Shown here: in pieces, positions 55,645 to 64,000 of the stretch | How the letters are laid out: every line of letters starts with the position of its first letter | How positions within the stretch are numbered: the first letter of the stretch is position 1 | NCBI GenBank assembly: GCA_012845835.1 | Contig: JABAKD010000002.1 | Coordinates: forward strand, 4,852,001-4,916,000 | Reading direction: 5' to 3' | DNA length: 64,000 nt | Source of the DNA: Undaria pinnatifida | Lineage: Eukaryota > Sar > Phaeophyceae > Laminariales > Alariaceae | Program-made: the position numbers and the translations under genes | The notes under the pieces: model-generated | Told to the model about the DNA's origin: nothing | Seen by the model: the letters and a program-made list of their open reading frames with translations, nothing else | Databases searched by the model: none

Positions 55645-56228
55645 TTGATCGGCTCGGCCGGGGTTCGTGGATAGAGGAAACCACCACTCACTAAGAAGTT
55701 CAGCAAGTTCAATGACTATAATCTCATACTGGGCTGTGGTTGGAGAAGTTGCACATGGACCAGTTGCATAGTATACAGCAGTCGGTCCAGATTGAGTCGA
55801 TCGGTGCAACTTGCTTGGGGTATTGTATTATTACAGCAGCAGTAATAAACTTCACTTCTTTTCTTTTTCCCATCCCATGTATTGTGATGCTCGTACTACT
55901 CTCGCCCTCTCATTAGTATAACTCAGATCCGGGGTCATATAGCGGACTCCCCGCCCATCCCCACTACAGTACATGCCCTAATTTTTATTGCGAGAAGAAT
56001 TTGGCATTTTCTTTCCTCGTCGATTCGCGTCGAATTGTGCCTACCCACGCTGATTCGTAGGCGATTTCAGCAGCGATTTCAGCAGTTAGTTGATCCTTTT
56101 TTTCTCATTTATTTCTCCAAATATATAAAGCCAACAAAGCTCACAGCGCGGCGATTATTCAAATCAAGGACCAACGCTAGTATTTATAGTGTAACCCCAC
56201 TAGACCACTGGGGCGACCGGCTCTATAC
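55645..56228. other. no gene recognised
   Basis: No long frame. A short doublet, GCGATTTCAGCA, occurs twice at about 56,061-56,086. Confidence 0.4.
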
Positions 56229-56231
56229 CAC

Positions 56232-56548
56232 TCACCGCCCGGGTGGCGTATCAGGTTATCCTCGAGCCTGATATAGGTCAATTTCGTGAGTTCGAATTCC
56301 CCCGAGTGCGTACTCATATACATTTCGTGGGACTTTTTCTTGTGCACTAATTGACTTGTGGAAAGCGCGAGAGCGTGAGTTAGCAATAACACTCGATGAA
56401 AAATCGACGATCAGTGGGTGCTGAACCCTATGCGCCAGCAATAATGAAGGCAATAACGGGAAGGGGGGGAAAAGGGACGACAACTGTGATCACGGCTTGC
56501 ATGTCCAGAAGCTGGAAAGTAGAAGTAAGTGTGCCGAAAAAGAAAAAT
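56232..56548 (+). mobile_element. tRNA-like SINE, copy 3
   Basis: It carries the A-box-like TGGCGTATCAGG and the B-box-like GAGTTCGAATTCC at the same spacing as copy 2. The same body follows (GTGGGACTTTTTCTTGTGCA, GTGGAAAGCGCGAGAGCGTG, GGGACGACAACTGTGATCAC, CCAGAAGCTGGAAAGTAGAA), and it ends in an A-rich GAAAAAGAAAAA tail. It differs from copy 2 by small indels. Confidence 0.75.
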
Positions 56549-56559
56549 CTCAGTGGAAA

Positions 56560-57734
56560 AAAGATGATCAATCATCAATCAGCAGCAAGGAGCATGTCAA
56601 GTAAGTACGAAGCAACACAAACTTAAACTTATTTGTCAGTTACGTGCCAACACGACCGCTTGCGCTTGATCGGCAAATGACCACAGCAACGGAGTCAGGG
56701 ACCACAGCAACCGTAAAACACACCGCCCCTCGTATATTTCTCCAAAAAGCCTTCTCGGGAAAAATAACACCAAACGCGTATATACGATGCGGTACGGGAC
56801 GAGTGCATGCCACTCATTGGTTTCTTCCGTAGATACTGTTGTCGACTTACGACGACCTTCGCGTGGCGCAGCTTAACAACAGGAGGAACGATTACTCTTT
56901 CCATTGTTTTTTGTTTCGAAATGTATGGTACACCCTCGCTCCATGCCATAAAATATGTCACTGACAAAAAGCATATTTAATACTTGTGTGTCATGGAGCA
57001 TCGCTGTGTGTGTGGTCGGTATGGTCTTACTCATACGTACCTGTATTGCTTGCATGAGAGTACAAACATACAAACCATGTCGATTTGTCCGAAGTTGTAT
57101 AATAAATACCACCGTCGAGGCCCCGCGGACGCAGCTACTCGCAATGCGGCTGTGTGGATTTTTCTGGGGCAGTAATCGTAACCACTACTACCTCCTCCTC
57201 GTTTTCGTCATGCGTCCTCTTGCCACGTCTATATCCATGTATGTACGCGTACCTACCGAAAATCAACAAATAAATGCGCTACTATGATATACTGTTGTGG
57301 GGATATTTTTACAGTAAATATTGTTTGTTTTTGGACGAACTTTGACACCAATTTGGAAATAATGTCTTGTCAAGTTTTGTTTTATCAACCTCTCTCTTCA
57401 AACATCAAGATCCGAAGAATAACTGGAGATACCGTTCAAAATACATTTTTTTGCGCGCTTCTCGCTTGTCTCGCTCAGCATCCATCCGCGTTCACGTCGA
57501 GGTGCTGAACGGATTGACCCGCAGCAACAAAAGTCAGTAGCCAGCGCAGTTCTTGCAACCACATAACAAAGCGTCCGAAACACTACTACCTTGGTAATCA
57601 CACCTACCTTTAGAAGTGCATCCACGTTTCGTTTGTGGAGATAAATATATATATGGGATATTAGTGTGTGACATTTATTATGCGGTCGTGAAAGAAAGAT
57701 GGATCGTTGAAATTGGGCCAATACCGCAACTGAG
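56560..57734. other. no gene recognised
   Basis: Several frames of 60-115 codons on both strands, none with a recognisable domain. This is the inner flank of the right arm of the inverted duplication. Confidence 0.4.
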
Positions 57735-59628
57735 AGCGTGTACACTAAGCGTTCCTTTCAAAACACTAACGATTCGCATTTCTCCCTTTCGTTCTCAATG
57801 GCGGTGACATAGATAGCATGACGACATCACCTCGCCTGTTGTATTTGGCAATATGTATCTCTTTCTTGTAATTAGCGATGTCAGAAAATAATGGTATCTA
57901 CATGATTGTACCTATCGATTGAAATATTCTATATATCGATCCATGTACAAAAACAAATTATGAAGCTTTTAACACGTTGTTTACTACACCTAACTGGGTT
58001 GCATACATGTAACATCAAACCTTCTACAATGAAATCATCCTGTTGACCCTGATAGCTACACTGTAGTCGTAAGGGGAGTCGCCGACCTATATCCTTAATG
58101 AGGACACACAACTCGTAATGCGCGCGATCGGAGTATCACACACAGCTTGCAAAGATGAGTTTCGACGAATTCTTCGATCTCACAGCTGGAGTGTAATTTC
58201 ATTTTTTATAAGAATAAACATTACCAGGCAGGTGATATAAAGGGGTTTCTTCTTGCAGCAACCGTCACATTCGTTCCCTTTGAGGGTTTATAGTTTCCGC
58301 GCACGTATTGAAATGCTCGCCCCCCCCCCGATCCCTCTTGTTTGTCCAAACGCCCCACCTGAAATAAAAATCTATCAGAGTAGTAAACACTACCAGCTAG
58401 CTGATATCATCTCATTCTCCATCAAGCCATCCATGCCGTAGCTCTAACTCATCTCCGCCCTCCGCTCCCCCCCACCCCCCCCCTTTTGTTCCCCGCCCAG
58501 TTCGTTCAAACGCCCCACTTACAATCGAAATCGGCCAGAGTAATAAACACTTCTAAGCAATTGGTATCACGTCAATGTCTTTTTAGCCATCCATGACGTA
58601 GCTTTCATTCATCCCCCCTTTTCCCCCTCCAACGCCCCCTCCTTCCCCACACCCCGCACGATCGCCTAGACCCAGCACCGCGCGTATAGCAACCCCCTAC
58701 ATATATGATCAATACGCGCGATCGGAGGATCACACAAAATTTTACGAAGATCAGTGTCGACCAAATCCTTGATCTCATAGCTAGCTGGAGTGTATTTTAA
58801 TATTATACGTGACCTAAACCTCTTGAAAACCTTTCCCCCCATCTTTTTTTTTTTTTTGTTTATCTTCTTTTCTTCTTGCTTTCTCTTGCTTAAACGCCCC
58901 ATCTAATATTATCGAAATCCGCCAGAGTAATAAACACTTCCACGCCCTGGATATCACCTCGTTATCGTTTTAGAGCCGTCCATGCCGCTGCTGCAATTCC
59001 CACCCACCCCCGCCCCCAACGCCCCCCTCCTTCCCCACCACCCGCACCATCGCCCAGACCTAGCACCACGCGTATAGTAAACCCCTACATATATATGCGA
59101 CTTAAAGCCCCCCCCCCCCCCCCCGCCCCCCGCCCCCCCCCCCCGGCACATCTCCTCCCCCCCCCCCCCCCCCCACAAGAAGGATTTATAGTTTCCACGC
59201 ACAAATTGACCTGCCCCACCCCCCCTCCACTCCTCCCGCCCCCCCCCCCCCCCCCCCTCCCCCCCCTCCCGCCCCTCTTTTGATCAAAATCAGGTCCCCA
59301 CGTCCTTAAAAACTCCGCCCTCCTCTCACCGGTTATTCGACTTACAGTATTCACTTGATAAACTGATGCATTTCCTTCCACAGCTGTCAGATTTTGTCCC
59401 CCTCAGAAACGGGTTTTATAGTTCCCGCGCACAGACTGCCTAACAACACCCTGTTGACCCTGATAGCTACACTGTAGGTGCAAGGGAAGTCGCCGACCTA
59501 TATCCTTAATGAGGACGCACAACCCGTAATACGCGCGACCGGAGTATCACACACAACTTGCAAAGATGAGTTTCGACAAAATCTTCGATCTCCCAGCTGG
59601 AGTGTAATTTAATTTTCATAATATATAC
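57735..59628 (-). repeat. right arm of the 11-kb inverted duplication
   Basis: Read on minus it repeats the left arm in order, from the family E 5' end (CACTCCAGCTGGGAGATCGA at about 59,605) through the poly-C (poly-G on minus) ridge, the second E unit, and the non-E segment ending AACACTAACGATTCGCATTT on plus. It differs from the left arm by many substitutions, by poly-G length, and by an extra 175-bp block, 58,026-58,200, which is a solo family E core. Confidence 0.85.
58026..58200 (-). mobile_element. solo family E core inserted in the right arm only
   Basis: On minus it starts CACTCCAGCTGTGAGATCGA and ends CTATCAGGGTCAACAGGATG. The corresponding point of the left arm (about 50,080-50,095) reads straight through from GCCTGGTAATGCTTTT to GAAGATTTCATGTTATATGT. 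This is an empty-site/filled-site comparison, direct evidence that the core moves or is copied independently of the rest of the unit. Confidence 0.75.
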
Positions 59629-59744
59629 GGAACGACTCCTTGGAGCGGCGACGAAAAAGACTGACAAAACATTGTTTCTCGTACTGCGATTTTTAAAAGC
59701 GACCACCACTCCGTTCGTTGTGTTTATTTTCTCTTTTTTCATGG

Positions 59745-59905
59745 TCTGGCCTGTTTTGTTGTGTACTCGCACCCGGTACGATAGCATTTCACTTGCTACA
59801 TACAGTACCTCGATCAATTGGTATTGTTTTGTTTATTCTGTCTCACAGAGCAGTCTGTGACCACAAAAAAATAAACGGTATACATACGTATCTCTCTAGG
59901 ATGAA
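59745..59905 (-). repeat. dispersed repeat family D, copy 4
   Basis: On minus: CTTCATCCTAGAGAGATACG, TGTGGTCACAGACTGCTCTG, TGAGACAGAATAAACAAAAC, then GTACCGGGTGCGAGTACACA. It is the most diverged of the four copies and is shorter. Confidence 0.65.
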
Positions 59906-59973
59906 GAACTACCGTTTGGAAATCATGCCAATTTGGTAAATCATCCAGGCGCTGCAGACATTAAGATATTGGT

Positions 59974-60240
59974 AAATTAAAGGTGGGGGACACAGAGTGC
60001 CCCCTGCAGGTTTGCCAACTGAGCAGGTCCTCGGAGAGTACTCACTTTCGTTCCTTCGTAGACATGTAGCTTTATTCGTTTCCACCAGAGCCCGGAATAG
60101 CTTCTGAGATCGGAGGCACGTGCCTCCGATCTCCTTCCTAACTTTCCCGAATGTAAAACGCCAACCTTATCATACGAAACCCATCCATCCGATCTCAAAT
60201 TTGAATAATTACAGGCCTGTCGAGGCCGTATCTTAACACT
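59974..60240. mobile_element. GTGTTAA-ended short element, copy 2, with 28-bp palindrome
   Basis: It reads TAAATTAAAGGTGGGGGACA, CACTTTCGTTCCTTCGTAG, CCACCAGAGCCCGG and CGTATCTTAACAC like copy 1. At 60,106-60,133 a perfect palindrome of 28 bases is centred on GCACGTGC. Copy 1 and copy 3 have shortened or imperfect versions at the same place. Confidence 0.75.
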
Positions 60241-60712
60241 AGCCCACCCTGATGAGTCGCATATGCAGAAATATGAGAGATTGGGGGAAACTCCGGTTCT
60301 ACGAACTAGACCATGAGTCGAAGATACGGCTCCTCAAAACCCACTCCCACACCTCTAACCGTCCGGCTATGGAGCCAGGAACACGCGAAGAAAAGCAGTT
60401 GAAAGAAACGCAGACCCTACAACAAGGCAAAAGTCACCCATCAAAAACCTGCCGCGTACCGCCGGTGTGGCGGGGGGGGCAGAGAAGGCTCTAGAACCTG
60501 CCGCATGCCGCCGGTATGGCGGGGGGGGCAGGAAAGGCTCTACGGCAAACCAACCACAGAAAACGTACTATGGCGAGGCGAGTGCTCGTCGATATGGAGG
60601 GGAACACAGGCGCTAACACAAGGGAGAAGTCATGCAACCCCCCCCCCCCGCGGGCCATCGTCAAGGCGGGGAGGTTAGACGATTTTTCTTTCTGTCCTGC
60701 CGTCGACGCCAC
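60241..60712. other. no gene; 49-bp duplication
   Basis: AACCTGCCGCRTRCCGCCGG followed by TGGCGGGGGGGGCAG and AAGGCTCTA occurs twice (60,446 and 60,495), a 49-bp tandem duplication with an internal CCGCCGG/GGCGG hairpin. No frame is convincing. Confidence 0.6.
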
Positions 60713-60714
60713 AT

Positions 60715-60930
60715 GTTAAATTAAAGGTGGGGGACACAGAGTGCCCCCTGCAGGTCTGCCAATTGAGCAGGTCCTCGGAAATTACTCACTTTTGTTCCTT
60801 CGTAGAGATGTAGCATTATTCGTTTCCACCAGAGCCCGGGATAGCTTCTGAGATCGGAGGCACGTGCCTCCCATCTCCTTTCTAACTTACCCGAATGAAT
60901 GTAAAACGCCAACCTCATCATACGAAACTG
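60715..60930. mobile_element. GTGTTAA-ended short element, copy 3 (right end missing)
   Basis: It starts TTAAATTAAAGGTGGGGGAC and follows copies 1 and 2 to AACGCCAACCTCATCATACG, then stops. The last roughly 50 bp, including the right terminus, are absent. Its palindrome has one mismatched position (TGCCTCCCATC). Confidence 0.7.
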
Positions 60931-61368
60931 TTGATTGTATGCTTGGATATGATGCGGATATGATGACGGTTGAGTATTGTAGGGGTTTCCAGTGATAAGT
61001 TGGCTACATGATGGCGGGATATCGGGATGGTGGAAATACTCCGCCTATTTATCCGCCTTTCTTCCTGGCGAGCGCTCTCCACGCTGCGCCTTGGCTAGGA
61101 GCAACTTAATTTATCTATGTACGTCTTATACTTGTCTTCATACCGGTGACTTCACTACCCCACTATTGTCAGCTCAACGGGTAAGCCCTCTACGCTTCGT
61201 AGGGATCAACAAACACGATAATTATCGTATACCGTACGCGGTACTATCCCTGTTCGAAGAAAAGGGTGTTGAGTGACGTGGGATCTTCTGCGGAAGAGAG
61301 CTAGCTGGAGATACCACAAAAACAGCCCTCCCCGTGAAAGGGAGCGAGCTGGGTGGCTTGTTTGAACC

Positions 61369-62241
61369 ATGCCTGAGGGCGAGGTAAACATGGGCGTTGT
61401 GGACGTGAAGGCGTTGGCAGCGAGAGCGAGGAGCTCTCAGCTGGCAAAGATGCGGGAGCTGGAAGAGCTGCTCGCAATACGGGACCAACTTGAGAAAGAA
61501 ATCGAGGGTGGTTTCCGTTATGGTTTCCGGACCATAGACCAAGTTTCGGCAGGATGGCACGATTTCTACCGAATCGAAGGTCGCATTGAGGAAAGCGAAC
61601 TCATCATTCGCGAGTACTCGCAACTTCTCCTCGAGCTCTCGAGCTTCTCTTTACGACTGGAGCGAATGCGAGGCATTTCTCAGCCGTCTCAGGTACCAGA
61701 GAGGGGAGCGGGCGTGGCCAGATGTGAGTCACAGCTCGTAATTCCAGTACTTGAGACTGGGGATGAGAGCACTGCTCAGCAGCAGCCGCAGCAGCAGCAG
61801 CAGCAGCAGCAGTTCAAGACGGAGAAAAGTTTCATAGTGGAATTAGAGACAAGAAGGAAAGAGCAGGAGGAGCTCTTGCAGCTGCCATTGAAGCAACAGC
61901 AGCAGGAGCTGCAGCCTCCGGTGGCACCATCCCCCGTTTGGACGTCACAGCTCGTATACCCAATGCTTGAGACTGGGAACGAGCGCACTGCACAGCAGCA
62001 GCCGCAGGGGCAGCAGCAGCAGTTTGAGACGGGGGAGAAGGGATTGCTCGCAGAGTTGGTTGTGAAACCAAATTACGAGCAGTATCTGCCGTGCTCCGTG
62101 GGAGCGGCGACTGCTGAGCCCGTTGATGTGTGGGCCCGGGTTGGGGTCGGCACAAGGTGGCTGGTTGCGGTGGAGGACACTGGGTGTGGGAGGCACGGAC
62201 ACCCAGGTGGAGAATCCTTCCCACCGTTTGCACCAGACTGA
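61369..62241 (+). CDS. unrecognised coiled-coil, Gln-rich protein
   Basis: An open frame of 290 codons, with the ATG at 61,369 in a good eukaryotic context (ACCATGC). Residues about 10-105 have a charged, Leu-rich heptad-like pattern (RELEELLAIRDQLEKEIEGG, then YRIEGRIEESELIIREYSQL) and should form a coiled coil. Two copies of one block follow (about 120-160 and 192-231), each reading SQLV-x-P-V/M-LETG-N/D, then TAQQQPQ, poly-Gln, F-x-T, and an LxEL end. The C-terminal 50 residues are of mixed composition and end GGESFPPFAPD. No enzymatic motif is visible. A Gag-like or other self-assembling role is conceivable, but nothing in the flanks proves a retrotransposon. Additional exons cannot be excluded. 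Confidence 0.6.
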   Translation: MPEGEVNMGVVDVKALAARARSSQLAKMRELEELLAIRDQLEKEIEGGFRYGFRTIDQVSAGWHDFYRIEGRIEESELIIREYSQLLLELSSFSLRLERMRGISQPSQVPERGAGVARCESQLVIPVLETGDESTAQQQPQQQQQQQQFKTEKSFIVELETRRKEQEELLQLPLKQQQQELQPPVAPSPVWTSQLVYPMLETGNERTAQQQPQGQQQQFETGEKGLLAELVVKPNYEQYLPCSVGAATAEPVDVWARVGVGTRWLVAVEDTGCGRHGHPGGESFPPFAPD

Positions 62242-63039
62242 GGCAACAACCACAGGTCATGTCATGAAAAGTTGTTTCTGTCTGGGCTTTGTCTTAATTC
62301 TAGAGTAATACAGCAGCGGTAGTTGACTTACGTAGCGATGCTCGAGCGATGACATGTTATTATTTGAGGCTCTGAGACGATCATTTTCTTTCGCATTATT
62401 TGTTGTCAAGTCTTTGTTTTTCGCGTTAAATCATAGCAAAAGACAGAGTAGTAGCTTGGGCAGAGGGACGGGCAGCATAAATGCTTGTGCCTGCCCCCCA
62501 GCCCCTCTTGCCCCAACCACCGGCGAATGTGACTGCGTGTGGTATGGTAGCTCTGCTGATCAACAGGTTACAAGGCACGGGATGCAGGACGCTTGACGGG
62601 TTGATAATAGATTATGTCCGCAGTAGCTAGCGCTTGCTTGCGACAGCCGTATTTTCTGTCTGTCGTATGTACAGCAGTTTGGTACTTTAGTTCATTTTCA
62701 ATCAACCATTTTTCCTCTCGCACCAAAGAGGGAAGGAATTGAGAACGAACTCGCCATCTCCGAAACACAATATTTGATTTCGGTTGTGTGCCGTGAATTT
62801 TCCCAACAACATCCCTGGTACGATATCGTACGTCATTCGGTTTTACAGATAAATTGGTGACGGCTGGTGGCTGTAGGGGTATGGTCAGTACCAGTAGTAT
62901 GATACAAGGGTGTCCGGACGTGGGGGGCCTGTCGGCCCCCCCGTCCTCCGGGTTACTGTTTACTGTAAAAGATGTGCGGTGATGCTGGTTGGTTCCACAG
63001 CAGGAGTACGCCTGCATACCAAGGGTGGGAGTGTTGAGT
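62242..63039. other. no gene recognised
   Basis: No repeats or convincing frames. A minus frame of 149 codons (62,568-63,017) has mixed composition but no domain I recognise. Confidence 0.35.
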
Positions 63040-63049
63040 GTGGAATGAC

Positions 63050-63255
63050 AGCGGGCCGAGATGGAGGAAAAGGAAATACTCCGTATGTATGATTTGTTGA
63101 TGGGGCGTGATCCCCAGAAGAAACTGAAAATACAGCGGGCCGAAATGGAGGAAAAGGAAATACTACTCGGTATGTATTATTTGTTGATGGGGCGTGATCC
63201 CCAGAACAAACTGAAAATAAGGACGCAGTGGAATATGGAATATGTCCAAAAATAA
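63050..63255 (+). repeat. 87-bp tandem duplication with open frame
   Basis: CAGCGGGCCGARATGGAGGA starts at about 63,051 and 63,135. The frame 63,061-63,255 reads MEEKEILRMYDLLMGRDPQK, KLKIQRAE, then MEEKEILLGMYYLLMGRDPQ, NKLKI. The second unit has one extra codon, so the single length difference keeps the frame. That and the charged helical composition make a short coding exon possible; 64 codons alone are weak evidence. Confidence 0.5.
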
Positions 63256-63440
63256 AGACACCCTCTTTCAGACGATATGGCTATGAAGAGGTTGGCGCAA
63301 ACTGGGCACTGAAAAAATAAGACTTGGTACTGCAATCATGAAGACTCTGTGACCAAATGCGACGTGGCCACTAATACCGGCAATCATGTACAGTATGGCA
63401 GCGAAAAACGGATGTGACTACTTACAAAATGGGGACAGGG

Positions 63441-63820
63441 TAGCCAGATGCATTGCAACTCGAACTCTTCACCCACTCAAAGACGTTCGCATAACAGACA
63501 TGGCTATGAAGAGGTTGGCGCAAACTCGGCACCGCAAAAATGAAGACTCCCTACTTACAATTTGATGCTACGAAAGCTGAGACTACATACTTGGCTGACA
63601 CCGGGGAAAAAACAGACAGTATGCCGGGGGTAGCCAGATGCATTGCAACTCGAACTCTTCACCCACTCAAAGACGTTCGCATAACAGACATGGCTATGAA
63701 GAGGTTGGCGCAAACTCGGCACCGCAAAAATGAAGACTCCCTACTTACAATTTGATGCTACGAAAGCTGAGACTACATACTTGGCTGACAACGGGAAAAA
63801 ACAGACAGTATGCCGGCGCG
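63441..63820 (+). repeat. 190-bp tandem duplication, nearly identical
   Basis: TAGCCAGATGCATTGCAACT starts at 63,441 and 63,631, and the two 190-bp units are almost letter for letter the same to about 63,800. Diverged scraps flank them (ATGGCTATGAAGAGGTTGGC at about 63,280; GCAAACTCGGCACTGAAAA at about 63,827). The sharpness of the identity beside degenerate scraps points to a recent event. The remainder to 64,000 has no gene. Confidence 0.9.
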
Positions 63821-64000
63821 GCGCACGCGCAAACTCGGCACTGAAAACATGAAGACTCACTATTTAGGGTTAGACAAATGCCACGGTGGCCGCTAATATG
63901 TACTCGCCGGCTACCATGTACAGAATGGCTGAAAAAATGAAGACTTACTACTGACAATGCCGCGGGAAATAATTAGCACGAGACTGAAGCGTGTCCGCGG

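Noticed and set aside
60927-61190. Long terminal repeat of a Copia-type element before the 61.37-kb frame
   Set aside because: It starts TGTTGATTGTATG and has an A/T-rich box, but no second copy, no primer-binding site I can defend and no polymerase genes follow.

Overview
This window looks like repeat-rich nuclear DNA of a eukaryote, most likely an alga or other protist. There are no operons, no Shine-Dalgarno-spaced gene strings and no rRNA or tRNA genes that I can support. It does carry fragments of two kinds of non-LTR retrotransposon (LINE), a tRNA-like SINE with A-rich tails, a hAT transposase remnant, several families of small inverted-repeat elements, and many micro- and minisatellites. 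From memory, the LINE C-terminal peptides resemble those seen in stramenopile (brown-algal-type) genomes. That placement is an unverified inference.

Layout. 0-11.5 kb: islands of a GGGTC pentamer repeat, two related foldback elements (about 7.8 and 9.1 kb) whose arms carry a peptide-coding module, and LINE 3' ends. 12.03-13.45 kb: a 1.4-kb palindrome. 15.4-17.1 kb: the best protein gene in the window (Ala/Gly/Ser-rich, C-terminal membrane anchor), followed by a duplicated 3' end. Its N-terminal module is the one found in the foldback arms. 17.5-20.2 kb: a minisatellite of alternating unit types. 21.8-25 kb: a small TIR element, GGGTG repeats and a GCC microsatellite. 25.3-30.7 kb: a roughly 5.4-kb GTC/TCG-type array into which two different TIR elements are inserted. 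31.2-33 kb: a 134-bp tandem duplication and an 11-bp-period minisatellite. 33-39.9 kb: SINEs, a C-rich minisatellite with a conserved AT-rich core, and the first full copies of an abundant repeat with poly-G tracts (called family E here). 40-48.6 kb: two LINE copies, a low-complexity candidate gene, the hAT remnant and small repeats. 48.65-59.63 kb: a large inverted duplication with arms of about 1.75 and 1.9 kb and a 7.3-kb loop that holds more tandem repeats. 60-64 kb: two copies of a short palindrome-bearing element, a coiled-coil/Gln-rich open frame (61.37-62.24 kb) and young tandem duplications.

Functionally there is no visible pathway. Only two open frames (15,469-16,875 and 61,369-62,241) read like ordinary proteins, and I recognise neither family. 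The very long Val/Thr/Gly/Pro-rich open frames over the 25-30 kb, 32 kb, 36-38 kb and 41 kb repeats are composition artefacts. The main story is structural: many independent inverted-repeat structures at scales from 28 bp to 11 kb, and repeats nested inside repeats. All similarity statements are by-eye comparisons within the window.
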